From positions 1 to 63,199 of the forward strand of contig JAISPT010000056.1 in assembly GCA_031274715.1 (NCBI GenBank): 63,199 nt of DNA, read 5' to 3'. Under the pieces are notes generated by a model. That model saw only the letters and a program-made list of their open reading frames with translations. It searched no databases and had not been told where the DNA came from. Source of the DNA: Azonexus sp. GTDB lineage: Bacteria > Pseudomonadota > Gammaproteobacteria > Burkholderiales > Rhodocyclaceae. Positions 54,593 through 63,199 of the stretch are shown here, piece by piece (the stretch's first letter is position 1; every line of letters starts with the position of its first letter). The translations under genes were made by a program, and so were the position numbers.

Positions 54593-55561
54593 ATGATGCT
54601 CCCGCCGCTGCCCCCTGCCATCCTGCTGATGGGCCCAACCGCCTCGGGCAAGACCGCCGTGGCCATGGCCCTGGCCGAGCGTTTCCCCGTCGAATTAGTC
54701 AGCGTCGATTCGGCCCAGGTGTTCCGCGATATGGACATCGGTACCGCCAAGCCGGATCGCGCGACCTTGGCCCGCGTACCACACCGGCTGATCGACCTGA
54801 TCAGCCCGGAGGAAAGCTACTCGGCGGCGCGTTTTCGCGCCGACGCATTGGCGGCGATGGCCGCCATCACGGCGGCCGGCAAGATACCGCTGCTGGTCGG
54901 CGGCACCATGCTTTATTTTCGCGCCCTGCTGCACGGCCTGGCCGAACTGCCGCAGGCCGACGCCGCGCTACGCGCCGAAATCGATGCCGAGGCGGCCCGC
55001 CTCGGCTGGCCGGCCATGCACGCCCGCCTCGCCGCGCTCGACCCGGCCACCGCGGCACGGCTACAGCCGACCGACAGCCAGCGCCTGCAACGGGCACTGG
55101 AAATCTGCCGGCTCAGCGGCCGGCCGATGTCCGAACTCCTGGCCGCCAGCGAACGCCAACCGCCGCCCTACGAATTGCTCAGCCTCGCCCTGCTCCCTTC
55201 CGAGCGCGCCGTGCTGCACACGCGCATCGCCCGCCGCTTCGACGAAATGCTGCTGGCCGGCCTCGACGACGAACTGTGCCGGCTGCGGGGAAAATACGCC
55301 CTGAACCCGGACCTGCCGTCGATGCGCTGCGTTGGCTACCGCCAGATGTGGGCCGCCCAGGACGGCCTGATGTCGTACCCCGAAATGCGCGAACGTGGCA
55401 TTTACGCCACCCGCCAGTTGGCCAAGCGGCAAATCACCTGGCTCGGCAATTCGTTCGCCGCTGAGCCTTTCGACTGCCTGGCACCCGATCTGACGGACGC
55501 CGTCAGCCGGCGCGTCAACAGCTTTCTCGCCGCCGCAACCAGAGCTCGTAGGGCGCAATAG
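54593..55561 (+). CDS. miaA: tRNA dimethylallyltransferase
   Basis: The 322-residue enzyme adds the dimethylallyl group to A37 of tRNAs reading UNN codons. Motifs: GPTASGKTAVAMALAERFPVELVSVDSAQVFRDMDIGTAKP, GGTMLYFRAL and RQLAKRQITWL. An ATG pair starts at 54593; a GTG at 54575 is also in frame. The final residues ARRAQ and the stop codon are encoded by the left end of the repeat at 55549. Confidence 0.95.
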   Translation: MMLPPLPPAILLMGPTASGKTAVAMALAERFPVELVSVDSAQVFRDMDIGTAKPDRATLARVPHRLIDLISPEESYSAARFRADALAAMAAITAAGKIPLLVGGTMLYFRALLHGLAELPQADAALRAEIDAEAARLGWPAMHARLAALDPATAARLQPTDSQRLQRALEICRLSGRPMSELLAASERQPPPYELLSLALLPSERAVLHTRIARRFDEMLLAGLDDELCRLRGKYALNPDLPSMRCVGYRQMWAAQDGLMSYPEMRERGIYATRQLAKRQITWLGNSFAAEPFDCLAPDLTDAVSRRVNSFLAAATRARRAQ

Positions 55562-55754
55562 GCAAAGCGCATTGCGCCATCCCGCCGGAATCGACCGCTC
55601 GAACGATCGGCGCAATGCGCGCCCTGCGATCTTGTACAAGAAACCGCATAGAGCGCAAGGAACACAAAGATGCGGATATTTTTCTTTGCGCTCTGTGCGT
55701 TCTTTGCGGTTTCACGGATCAATCGGCGCAATGCGCTGCGCTTATTGCGCCCTA
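55549..55754. repeat. Composite repeat bounded by 30-bp inverted ends
   Basis: The ends 55549-55578 and 55725-55754 are near-perfect reverse complements beginning TAGGGCGCAATA. Inside lies an 82-bp hairpin-forming sequence (55633-55714) with arms GAAACCGCA and TGCGGTTTC. The left end provides the miaA stop codon and the right end the stop of the RND gene. No coding capacity is seen. Confidence 0.75.
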
Positions 55755-58700
55755 CGCCCCTTGCGCCGCTTCGCTGGCCTCTGCCTCGCCGCCTGGCGCC
55801 TTGCGCGCGGCGAGCAGGGTGTACACCGTCGGCACCACGAACAGCGTGAAGAAGGTACCGAGCATCAGCCCACCGACGATGACCCAGCCGATCTGCTGGC
55901 GCGACTCGGCGCCGGCGCCGGCGGCCAGCGCCAGCGGCACGGCGCCGAGGACCATGGCCCCGGTGGTCATCAGGATCGGCCGCAGGCGTAGCGTCGCCGA
56001 CTCGATGACCGCCTCCTTCAGCGTCCGGCCCTGTTCCTGCAATTGATTGGCGAACTCGACGATGAGGATGCCGTGCTTGGTGATCAGGCCGACTAGCGTC
56101 ACCAGGCCGATCTGGCTATAGACGTTGAGCGTGCCGCCGGTCAGCCACAGGGCGAGCAGCGCGCCGGCCATCGACAGCGGCACCGTCAACATGATGATGA
56201 AAGGATCTCGGAAGCTTTCGAACTGGGCGGCCAGCACCAGGTAGATGAAGGCCAGCGCCAGCATGAAGGTAACCGCCAGCGACGATGCCGACTGGCGGAA
56301 TTCGCGCGACTGGCCGTTGTAGTCGACGGAATAGCCGGGTTTCAGCAGGCCGGCCGCGACGCCGTCCATGTAGCTGAGGGCCTCGCCCAAGGTGTAGCCC
56401 GGCGCCAGATTGGCGGTGATGGCCACGGCACGGCGCTGGGCGAAATGGTTCAGCTCGCGCGGGGCGACCGTTTCTTCGAGGTCGAGCAAATTGTCGAGGG
56501 CGATCATGCTGCCATCGCGGCCACGCACGTAGATATCGCGGATGTCGTCGGGATTGCTGCGACCGACGTCGGCGACCTGGACCATCACGTCATACTGTTC
56601 GCCGTCGCGCTTGAAGCGGGTGACCTGGCGGCCGCCGAGCAAGGTCTCCAGGGTTCGCCCGATGGTTTCGACCGGCACGCCGACGTCGGCCGCCTTGTCG
56701 CGGCGGACCACCACCGACAGCTCCGGCTTGTTCAGCTTGAGATCGGTGTCGAGGTTGATCAACCCCGGGTTCTTGCGTAATTCGGCAAGGAACTGATTGG
56801 TCACCTGGTCGAGTTCCTCGTAGGAGGCGGTAGTGACAATGATGAAATTGACTGGCCGGTCGCGCGGACTCTGACCGAGCGACGGCGGCGCATTCGGGAA
56901 GGCCAGCACGCCGGGAATGGCGGCGAATTTCGGCTGTAATTCCTTGACGATGGCGAGCGAGCTGCGCTGGCGATCCTTCCAGTCGAGCAGGCCGATGTTG
57001 GCGCTGCCCTGGCTGACCACCGGGTTGCCGGAAACGACGAAATAACGCTCGACTTCCGGTATCTGGCGGACGATGTCCTCCAACTGGCGAGCGTATTTCT
57101 CGGTGTAGTCGAGCGTTGCCCCGTCCGGCCCCATCAGGGTACCGAAGATCACGCCGCGATCCTCCAGCGGCGCCAGTTCCGACTTCAGCGCCTGTAGCAA
57201 CAGGCCGCAGGAAGCGGCGACCAGCGCGAAGGCCAGCATGATCGCCCAGCGCTGGTTGAGGGTCGCCGTCAGCACGCGGCGATAGCCGTTGTTCAGCCAG
57301 TCGAGGAAGCTTTCGACGGCGAGGAAGGCCCGGCCGTGCTTTTCTTCGTGTCGCAGAAGCAGCGAGCACATCATCGGCGACAGGGTCAGGGCGACGAAAC
57401 CGGAAACCAGCACGGCGCCGGCCAGGGTCAGCGCGAACTCGATGAACAATTTGCCGGTGCGCCCGGTCATGAACGCCACCGGGGCGTAGACGGCGGCCAG
57501 CGTCAGCGTCATCGCCACCACCGCGAAGCCGATTTCCCGGGAGCCCAGCAGGGCCGCCTGGACGCGTGGCATGCCCGCTTCGATGTGACGGAAGATATTT
57601 TCCAGCATCACGATGGCATCGTCGACGACGAGGCCGATGGCCAGCACCAGCGCCAGCAGCGTCAACGTGTTGATCGAGAAGCCGAGCACGAACATGATGG
57701 CGAAGGTGCCGACCAGCGAGACCGGGATGGTGACCAGCGGAATGAGCGTCGCCCGCAGGTTGCGCAGGAAGAAGAAGATGATCGCCAGCACCAGCACGAT
57801 GGCTTCGCCGATGGTCGCGAACACCGAGCGGATCGAGCGGTCGATGAAAATCGAGGAATCGTAGGAAATATCGACGCGCATGCCTTCCGGCAACTGGTCG
57901 ATCAGCCCCGGCAATTCGGCGCGCAGGGCCTGCGACAGTTCGAGCGGGTTGGCCGTCGCCTGTTTGATGATGCCCATACCGACTGCCGAGCGGCCCTTGA
58001 AGCGGGCCGAGTTGCGCTCGGCCAACGGTCCGATCTCGACCCGGCCGAGATCGCCGATGGTCACCGGGTAGCCGCTGGCCGTCTTGACCACGATGGCGGC
58101 GAATTCGCCCGGCGTCTTGAGATCGGTGCTGGCGACCACGGAAAACTCGCGCTGCCGGCTTTCGATGCGGCCAGCCGGCACTTCGACGTTCTGCCGGCGC
58201 AAGGCATCCTCGACATCGGCCGGCGTCAGTTGGTAGGCTGCCAGGCGCTGCTTGTCGAGCCAGATGCGCATGGCGAATTTGCGCTCGCCAAAGAGGCGTA
58301 CGTCGGCCGCACCCGGCAGCGTCTGCAGGCGCGGCTTGACGATGCGGTTGGCGACGTCGGTAACTTCCAGCGCCGAATGCTTGTCGGACGAGAAAGCCAG
58401 CCAGATGACCGGATTGGCGTCGGCTTCGACCTTGGCGATGACCGGCTCGTCGATTTCGTCGGGCAGGCGCTTGCGCACCCGCGAGACGCGGTCGCGAACG
58501 TCAGCGGCGGCCGCGTCCGGGTCGCGTTCGAGCTTGAAGCGAACCGAAATCTGGCTGCTTTCGGAGCGCGAGATCGAGGTCAGAACTTCGATCCCCTCAA
58601 TGCCGGCCAGCGAATCCTCAAGCGGCTTGGTCACCTGCGACTCGATGATCTCGGCCGAGGCACCGAGATAGGTGGTGGTGACCGTGACCACCGGCTCGTC

Positions 58701-58820
58701 GATCTTCGGATACTCGCGCACCGACAGGCGACCATACGAAACCAGGCCGAGCAGCATGACCACCAGCGACAGCACGGTAGCGAACACCGGCCGGCGGATG
58801 CAGATTTCGGAAATTTTCAT
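55752..58820 (-). CDS. RND-family efflux transporter, inner-membrane pump (AcrB/HAE1 type)
   Basis: The 1022-residue protein has twelve membrane helices in two halves and large periplasmic loops. Conserved signatures include PVFATVLSLVVMLLG, the proton-relay GLVVDDAIVMLENIFRH in helix 4, VAMTLTLAAVYAPVAFMTGRTG, and IGLVTLVGLITKHGILIVEFANQLQ in the second half. It expels hydrophobic compounds with a periplasmic adaptor. No outer-membrane channel gene is nearby. It overlaps the adaptor gene by four bases (ATGA). The stop falls within the repeat 55549-55754. Confidence 0.95.
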   Translation of the reverse strand: MKISEICIRRPVFATVLSLVVMLLGLVSYGRLSVREYPKIDEPVVTVTTTYLGASAEIIESQVTKPLEDSLAGIEGIEVLTSISRSESSQISVRFKLERDPDAAAADVRDRVSRVRKRLPDEIDEPVIAKVEADANPVIWLAFSSDKHSALEVTDVANRIVKPRLQTLPGAADVRLFGERKFAMRIWLDKQRLAAYQLTPADVEDALRRQNVEVPAGRIESRQREFSVVASTDLKTPGEFAAIVVKTASGYPVTIGDLGRVEIGPLAERNSARFKGRSAVGMGIIKQATANPLELSQALRAELPGLIDQLPEGMRVDISYDSSIFIDRSIRSVFATIGEAIVLVLAIIFFFLRNLRATLIPLVTIPVSLVGTFAIMFVLGFSINTLTLLALVLAIGLVVDDAIVMLENIFRHIEAGMPRVQAALLGSREIGFAVVAMTLTLAAVYAPVAFMTGRTGKLFIEFALTLAGAVLVSGFVALTLSPMMCSLLLRHEEKHGRAFLAVESFLDWLNNGYRRVLTATLNQRWAIMLAFALVAASCGLLLQALKSELAPLEDRGVIFGTLMGPDGATLDYTEKYARQLEDIVRQIPEVERYFVVSGNPVVSQGSANIGLLDWKDRQRSSLAIVKELQPKFAAIPGVLAFPNAPPSLGQSPRDRPVNFIIVTTASYEELDQVTNQFLAELRKNPGLINLDTDLKLNKPELSVVVRRDKAADVGVPVETIGRTLETLLGGRQVTRFKRDGEQYDVMVQVADVGRSNPDDIRDIYVRGRDGSMIALDNLLDLEETVAPRELNHFAQRRAVAITANLAPGYTLGEALSYMDGVAAGLLKPGYSVDYNGQSREFRQSASSLAVTFMLALAFIYLVLAAQFESFRDPFIIMLTVPLSMAGALLALWLTGGTLNVYSQIGLVTLVGLITKHGILIVEFANQLQEQGRTLKEAVIESATLRLRPILMTTGAMVLGAVPLALAAGAGAESRQQIGWVIVGGLMLGTFFTLFVVPTVYTLLAARKAPGGEAEASEAAQGA

Positions 58821-59920
58821 GGGCTGTTGGCGGAGGTGGCCGGCGTACCCTCGCCGATTTCACCGACAGCGCGCACCGGCACGCCGTCGCGTAGCCTGAG
58901 TTGGCCGGCGGTAACCACGACGTCGCCGGCCGCCAGGCCCTCGACGACTTCCACCTGGGCCGCCCGGCGCACGCCGAGGCGCACCGGCACCCATTGCGCC
59001 TTGCCGTCGACAACGCGGAAGACGGCCGGCTGGCCACCGGGAATGATGGCCTGTTCAGGCACCATCAGCGCCGCCTGGCGGTCGCCCAGCAATACCCGCA
59101 GACGTATGAACATACCCGGACGCAGCTTGCCGCTCTGGTTGTCGAGCCGGGCGCGGGCCGACAGCGAACGGCCAGCCTGATCGACCAGGGGATCGACAGC
59201 CTCCAGCCGCGCCCGGAAACGCTCACCGGGCAGCGCGTCGCTGGTCGCCTCCAGTTCCATGCCCTGGCGCAGGCGGCTGACGTAACTTTCCGGCAGGCGA
59301 AAATCGGCGCGCAGCGTAGCAATATCCTCGATATTGACTAGGTCCTGCCCTTGCTGCACATAATCGCCGATGCTTACGTTGCGCAGGCCGACGACACCAT
59401 CAAACGGCGCCCGGATGCGCATCTGCGCCACCTTCGCTTCGGTCAGGCGGACCGCCGCTTCCTGGATTTTCAGCGTCGCCTGCGAGCTGTCGAGTGCTTG
59501 CGGACTGAGGAATTTCTTCTCCAGCAGTTCCTGGTTGCGCCGGTGGCTGCTCTCGGCCAGCGCCAGATTGGCCCGGGCCTGTTGCAGTTCGGCTTCCTGG
59601 ATCGCCGCGTCGAGGCTGATCAGTACCGTTCCCTTGGCCACTACCGCGCCGTCGCGGAAATTGATCGCTGCCACGCGGCCGGCCGTTTCCGGCCGCAGCA
59701 TGACTGACTCAGCGGATTTCAGCGTGCCGACGGCCTGCGCGTCGTCGGCGAAATCGACTGCCTTGACCATCGCTACCTCGACCGCCTGCGCCGAGCTCTC
59801 AGCCGCCGCGCTGGCCGGCACCTTGGCTGGCGGCCGGTTGGCGGTATAGGCGAAATAACCGGCACCGACCAAGCCAAGCAGGGCCAGGGCGACGACTCCG
59901 GAACGGGGAATTTTCTTCAT
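58817..59920 (-). CDS. RND efflux periplasmic adaptor (membrane fusion protein)
   Basis: The 367-residue protein has an N-terminal membrane anchor (about 10-28, VVALALLGLVGAGYFAYTANRP). A lipoyl/HlyD-like domain (about 48-100, AVGTLKSAESVMLRPETAGRVAAINFRDG), a coiled-coil hairpin (about 115-165) and beta-barrel domains follow. It bridges the RND pump and the outer-membrane channel. The pair is transcribed from upstream of 59920; no regulator is adjacent. Confidence 0.94.
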   Translation of the reverse strand: MKKIPRSGVVALALLGLVGAGYFAYTANRPPAKVPASAAAESSAQAVEVAMVKAVDFADDAQAVGTLKSAESVMLRPETAGRVAAINFRDGAVVAKGTVLISLDAAIQEAELQQARANLALAESSHRRNQELLEKKFLSPQALDSSQATLKIQEAAVRLTEAKVAQMRIRAPFDGVVGLRNVSIGDYVQQGQDLVNIEDIATLRADFRLPESYVSRLRQGMELEATSDALPGERFRARLEAVDPLVDQAGRSLSARARLDNQSGKLRPGMFIRLRVLLGDRQAALMVPEQAIIPGGQPAVFRVVDGKAQWVPVRLGVRRAAQVEVVEGLAAGDVVVTAGQLRLRDGVPVRAVGEIGEGTPATSANSP

Positions 59921-60003
59921 CAGCTAAACCAGCGAAAGGACACAGCGCGGCATCCGGCCAAAGTATTGATTGTAACGAAGTAGACAAACCCGGCCCAAGC
60001 CAC

Positions 60004-60615
60004 CTACCGGTCTTCTACAACCGCCATTGAATCGGTATCCGGCGCTTCGGCCAGGCAATCGGCGCAGTCCGGCTCAATGGCGAAGGCGGCCCGGCAGTCG
60101 GCCTCGTCGGTACCCGCCCAGTCGGCCGGCAAGCCGATCAAGCGGACCACGACAACGCCGGCACGGACCATGCCGAGGTGTTCGGCGACGCCGCGGGTAA
60201 CGTCAATAATCCGCCGCCGGTGCTTGGCGTGCATGCGGTCGTTGATCCTGACCACAGCGCAGCGGCCGGTGTCCGGGCGCAACGCGGCGACCAGGGAACC
60301 GAGGGAAAAGCGGTTGCTGGCGGCAGTGAAACGGCGAGGATCGAAGCGCTCGCCACTGGCGGTGCACCGCCCGACAAAACCGAAACCGTAGAAACTGGCC
60401 AGCCCATGCAGACCGGGCAAATCGGCATCGAGCACAGCGGCCGTACCGAAAACGGCCTTCGATGGGAGAGGATATGCTAGCTTAACCACCGCCGGGCCGG
60501 CCGGCACCGCAAGATCGTCGGCCGCTCCGGCAAATGGCCCGAGCAGCAACAACAGGCCGCCGAGGACGACGGCCCGCAAGCGGCGATCAGACCACCAGGG
60601 TCTGCGGCTCGTCAC
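60004..60615 (-). CDS. RlpA-like double-psi beta-barrel protein
   Basis: The protein of about 203 residues has a signal peptide (RLRAVVLGGLLLLLGPFAGAADD) and an RlpA core: GLASFYGFGFVGRCTASGERFDPRRFTAASNRFSLGSLVAAL, then VVRINDRMHAKHRRRIIDVTRGVAEHLGM. RlpA acts as a lytic transglycosylase on peptidoglycan lacking stem peptides. The SPOR domain of E. coli RlpA is absent. Start uncertain: GTG at 60615 (overlapping purM by 29 bp) or TTG at 60579. Confidence 0.85.
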   Translation of the reverse strand: MTSRRPWWSDRRLRAVVLGGLLLLLGPFAGAADDLAVPAGPAVVKLAYPLPSKAVFGTAAVLDADLPGLHGLASFYGFGFVGRCTASGERFDPRRFTAASNRFSLGSLVAALRPDTGRCAVVRINDRMHAKHRRRIIDVTRGVAEHLGMVRAGVVVVRLIGLPADWAGTDEADCRAAFAIEPDCADCLAEAPDTDSMAVVEDR

Positions 60616-61627
60616 CCTGGCGCGCCCGGATTCGGCCGATGCGATAGACGCTTTCGCCCTGGGCCTTGAGTTCGGCCATCGCCGCCTCGGCATCGGCGGC
60701 GGCGACGACAATCGCCAAGCCGATGCCGCAGTTGAAGACACGGTGCATTTCGTTCTCGGCGACTTGGCCTTCGGCCTGCAGCCAGTCGAACAGCCTGGGC
60801 CGCGGCCAGGCAGCCTTTTGCAGCTCGGCCACGGTGTTTTCCGGCAGCACGCGCGGCACGTTTTCCAACAGGCCGCCGCCGGTAATGTGGGCCATGCCCT
60901 TGATCGCGACTTTTTCCATCGTCGCCAGCACCGGCTTGACGTAGATGCGGGTCGGCGCCATCACCACGTCGGCCAGGGTCCGCTCGCCATCAAACTTGGC
61001 ATTCAGGTCCGGCTGCGAACGCTCGATGATCTTGCGCACCAGCGAGTAACCGTTGGAATGGGCGCCGGACGAAGCCAGGCCGAGCACCACGTCGCCCGGA
61101 GCGATGGACTTGCCGTCGATGGCCTTGGATTTCTCGACGACGCCGACCGCGAAACCGGCCAAGTCGTATTCGCCGGCCGGGTACATGCCCGGCATCTCGG
61201 CCGTTTCGCCGCCGATCAGCGCGCAGCCGGCCAGTTCACAGCCCTTGGCGATGCCGCCAACGACCGCCGCGGCGGTATCGACATCGAGCTTGCCGCAAGC
61301 GAAGTAGTCGAGGAAAAACAGCGACTCGGCACCGAGCACCAGAATGTCGTTGACGCTCATCGCCACCAGGTCCTGACCAACGGTGTCGTGGCGGTTCAGA
61401 TCGAAGGCCAGCTTGAGCTTGGTGCCAACGCCGTCGGTCCCGGATACCAGCACCGGCTCCTTGTAGCGCTTGGGCACTTCGAACAGCGCACCGAAGCCAC
61501 CGATGCCGCCGAGCACGCCGTCGCGCAGCGTCTTTTTGGCGAGCGGCTTGATGCGGTCGACCAGGGCATCACCGGCAGCGATATCGACACCGGCATCGCG
61601 GTAGGAGAGAGAAGATTTCTGGGTCAT
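60587..61627 (-). CDS. purM: Phosphoribosylformylglycinamidine cyclo-ligase (AIR synthetase)
   Basis: The 346-residue enzyme makes AIR in purine synthesis. Motifs: LSYRDAGVDIAAGDALVDRI, VSGTDGVGTKLKLAFDLNRHDTVGQDLVAMSVNDIL, GCALIGGETAEMPGMYPAGEYDLAGF and HITGGGLLENVPRVLP. The ATG at 61627 gives the normal length; the open frame extends to 61894 but that part is repeat-derived. purN is 12 kb away on the same strand. Confidence 0.97.
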   Translation of the reverse strand: MTQKSSLSYRDAGVDIAAGDALVDRIKPLAKKTLRDGVLGGIGGFGALFEVPKRYKEPVLVSGTDGVGTKLKLAFDLNRHDTVGQDLVAMSVNDILVLGAESLFFLDYFACGKLDVDTAAAVVGGIAKGCELAGCALIGGETAEMPGMYPAGEYDLAGFAVGVVEKSKAIDGKSIAPGDVVLGLASSGAHSNGYSLVRKIIERSQPDLNAKFDGERTLADVVMAPTRIYVKPVLATMEKVAIKGMAHITGGGLLENVPRVLPENTVAELQKAAWPRPRLFDWLQAEGQVAENEMHRVFNCGIGLAIVVAAADAEAAMAELKAQGESVYRIGRIRARQGDEPQTLVV

Positions 61628-61751
61628 GTTGGGCCAAGCTAGGCAACTGAAAAAAGTAGATTTTACCCGAAACCGGATCACCCACGCGCCGGCCGGACGC
61701 GGCGGCGGGTAATCAGTCATTGCACCGGCGCAGGGCGCAATAAGGGGCGCC

Positions 61752-61824
61752 TGTACAAGAAACCGCAAAGAACGCAAAGATGACGATATTTTTCTTTGCG
61801 CTCTATGCGTTCTTTGCGGTTTCA
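61752..61824. repeat. Second copy of the hairpin core seen at 55633-55714
   Basis: The 73-bp sequence aligns with 55633-55714 over its length apart from a 9-bp gap. It has perfect 17-bp arms, starting GAAACCGCAAAGAACGC and returning as its complement (61808-61824). A fragment of the outer end, GGCGCAATAAGG-like, lies just left (about 61733-61746). It ends 26 bp before the creB-like gene. Confidence 0.75.
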
Positions 61825-61850
61825 TAGCTTGCTTTATCATGGCCGGCATC

Positions 61851-62546
61851 ATGAAAATCCTGATCGTCGACGACGAGCCGGCCATCGCCGACACGCTGGC
61901 CTACGCGCTGCGAGGCGAAGGCTTCGTCAGTGCGCACTGCGCCCTCGGCGGCGAAGCGCTCGACCGGCTGGCGCCGGCGCGAGCCGAGGACTTCGCGCTG
62001 GTTGTGCTCGACGTCGGCCTGCCAGACATGAGCGGCTTCGACGTCTGCCGGCAACTGCGCCGCCACTCGGACATTCCGGTGCTGTTCCTGACCGCCCGCG
62101 CCGACGAGGTCGACCGTATCGTCGGGCTGGAACTGGGCGGCGACGATTACGTTGCCAAGCCGTTCAGTCCGCGCGAGGTGGTGTCGCGCATCCGCGCCAT
62201 CCTGCGTCGCCTGCGCCCGGATACCCGGCAGCCCGCCGTGACCGACAACCCACCAGCCACCGGTACTCGCTTCGTCGTCGACCGCGCCGGCCTGCGCATC
62301 GCTTTCCATGGCCGCTGGCTCGACCTGACCCGCTACGAATACCTGCTGCTGGCGCTGCTGCTCGAACGGCCGGGGCGCATCCTGTCGCGCCCGCAGATCA
62401 TGGAGACGGTCTGGCAGGACGGCGGCGAAAGCCTGGAGCGCACCGTCGACACGCACATCAAGACCTTGCGCGGCAAGCTGCGCGCGGTGCGTGACGAGGA
62501 AGTCATCCATACCCATCGCGGCCTCGGCTACAGCCTGTCCGGATGA
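61851..62546 (+). CDS. OmpR-family response regulator, CreB-like
   Basis: The 231-residue protein starts MKILIVDDEPAIADTLAYAL, with phospho-Asp54 in VVLDVGLPDMSGFDVCRQL. Its C-terminal winged HTH includes YEYLLLALLLERPGRILSRPQIMETVW and ends HTHRGLGYSL. The pattern and the CreC-like partner 7 bp downstream suggest CreB, which in E. coli responds to carbon source shifts. An ATG at 61839 would add four residues. Confidence 0.93.
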   Translation: MKILIVDDEPAIADTLAYALRGEGFVSAHCALGGEALDRLAPARAEDFALVVLDVGLPDMSGFDVCRQLRRHSDIPVLFLTARADEVDRIVGLELGGDDYVAKPFSPREVVSRIRAILRRLRPDTRQPAVTDNPPATGTRFVVDRAGLRIAFHGRWLDLTRYEYLLLALLLERPGRILSRPQIMETVWQDGGESLERTVDTHIKTLRGKLRAVRDEEVIHTHRGLGYSLSG

Positions 62547-62553
62547 GTGCCCG

Positions 62554-63199
62554 ATGAACATCTCCATCCGCCTGTTCTTCGGTTATTTCCTGATCGTCGG
62601 ACTGGCCGCCTGGTTCGTGCTCAATACCTTCGTCAAGGAAAGCGAGCCGGGCATCCGCCAGGCGACCGAGGAAACCCTGGTCGATACCGCCCAGGTCCTG
62701 GCCGAGATGGCGGCGGCCGACCTAGCCGCCGGCCGGATCGAGCACGGGCCGTTTGCCGAAGCCGTGCGCGAAGCACTGCGCCGCCGGCCACGGGCCGAGA
62801 TTTCCGGCGTCGTCAAGGCCAGCGTCGATCTGCGCGTCTATGTCACCGACGCGCGCGGCATCGTCGTTTACGACTCGAAGCATGCCGCCCTCGGCGAGGA
62901 TTTCTCGCAATGGCGCGATATCTCCCGCGTCCTGCGCGGCGAGTACGGCGCCCGGCAGACGCGCGAGGATCCGTACGATCCGAGTACCTCGGTGATGCAC
63001 GTGGCGGCACCCATCGTTTACCTCGGCGAGCGGATCGGCGTACTGTCGCTGGCCAAACCGATGACCTCCCTGTTTCCCTACATCGAACGCGCCGCTGATC
63101 GCGTCAAGGCTTCCGGGTGGATTCTGCTGGCTGCCACAGCCGCCATCGGCCTGTTGTTCACGGCCTGGCTGAGCTGGTCGATCCACCGCCTGCATGATT
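62554..63199 (+). CDS. Sensor histidine kinase, CreC-like (3' end outside window)
   Basis: The frame is open to the window edge, giving 215 N-terminal residues. A first membrane helix (about 6-26, RLFFGYFLIVGLAAWFVL) is followed by a periplasmic domain with VYVTDARGIVVYDSKH and LSLAKPMTSLFPYI. A second helix starts near 190 (GWILLAATAAIGLLFTAWL). The HAMP, HisKA and ATPase domains would lie beyond 63199. The start is 7 bp after the CreB-like stop. Confidence 0.9.
   Translation, partial: MNISIRLFFGYFLIVGLAAWFVLNTFVKESEPGIRQATEETLVDTAQVLAEMAAADLAAGRIEHGPFAEAVREALRRRPRAEISGVVKASVDLRVYVTDARGIVVYDSKHAALGEDFSQWRDISRVLRGEYGARQTREDPYDPSTSVMHVAAPIVYLGERIGVLSLAKPMTSLFPYIERAADRVKASGWILLAATAAIGLLFTAWLSWSIHRLHD

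Noticed and set aside
61628..61894. N-terminal extension of purM to 61894
   Set aside because: The extra residues come from the repeat at 61752-61824; the same peptide appears in a frame through the copy at 55633-55714, so it is not coding.

Overview
The window is a GC-rich, gene-dense stretch of chromosome from a betaproteobacterium, most probably a member of the Rhodocyclales (Dechloromonas/Azonexus/Accumulibacter-like). This is inferred from gene content and order (pepA-holC-valS next to lptF, csp/clpS-clpA, coaBC-dut/radC/rpmB-rpmG, split pntAA-pntAB-pntB, monomeric isocitrate dehydrogenase plus AceK). No database search was possible. I saw no rRNA, tRNA, CRISPR array, prophage or complete insertion sequence. 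About 60 genes are supported; most are conserved housekeeping genes, with accessory material concentrated in the signalling genes and the repeats.

Layout. 1-8.7 kb: lptF (cut by the window edge), pepA-holC-DUF2486-valS, a large inverted repeat, a TusA-like protein, an NTF2-fold protein, a BepA-like M48 protease and moaC. 8.8-12.4 kb: a cold-shock gene divergent from clpS-clpA, then rraA. 12.7-20.4 kb: isocitrate lyase, a PhnD-PAS-PAS-GGDEF-EAL protein, a LysR regulator with a DUF454 gene, and malate synthase. 20.7-27.8 kb: a haem-c-type sensor diguanylate cyclase, an LrgAB pair, an ankyrin protein divergent from a TonB-like protein, a CoA-transferase and murI. 28-37.9 kb: dimeric icd, an acyltransferase, monomeric idh divergent from aceK, and the pnt transhydrogenase operon. 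38-44 kb: dut/coaBC, radC, rpmBG, dsbB, an RstAB-like two-component system and a tiny two-gene operon. 44.4-54.6 kb: a dead GGDEF/EAL fragment, mscS, an RsmB-like methylase, purN, dedA, mutL, comB and a Crp/Fnr (DNR-type) regulator. 54.6-63.2 kb: miaA, an RND efflux pair, rlpA-like, purM and a CreBC-like system cut by the window end.

How the genes fit together. The central theme is carbon and NADPH flow at isocitrate. The window holds both enzymes of the glyoxylate shunt (aceA, aceB), two unrelated isocitrate dehydrogenases (icd, idh), the kinase/phosphatase AceK, and the proton-translocating transhydrogenase. A second theme is redox-linked c-di-GMP signalling. A diguanylate cyclase with a CXXCH haem motif is preceded by two FNR-like boxes, and a DNR-like regulator carries a perfect FNR box in its own promoter region. 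The most novel-looking items are that cyclase and its upstream sites, a translationally coupled pair of 38- and 59-residue proteins at 44.1-44.4 kb, a decayed GGDEF-EAL gene beside it, and a composite inverted repeat found at 55.5-55.8 kb and again in part at 61.7-61.8 kb.
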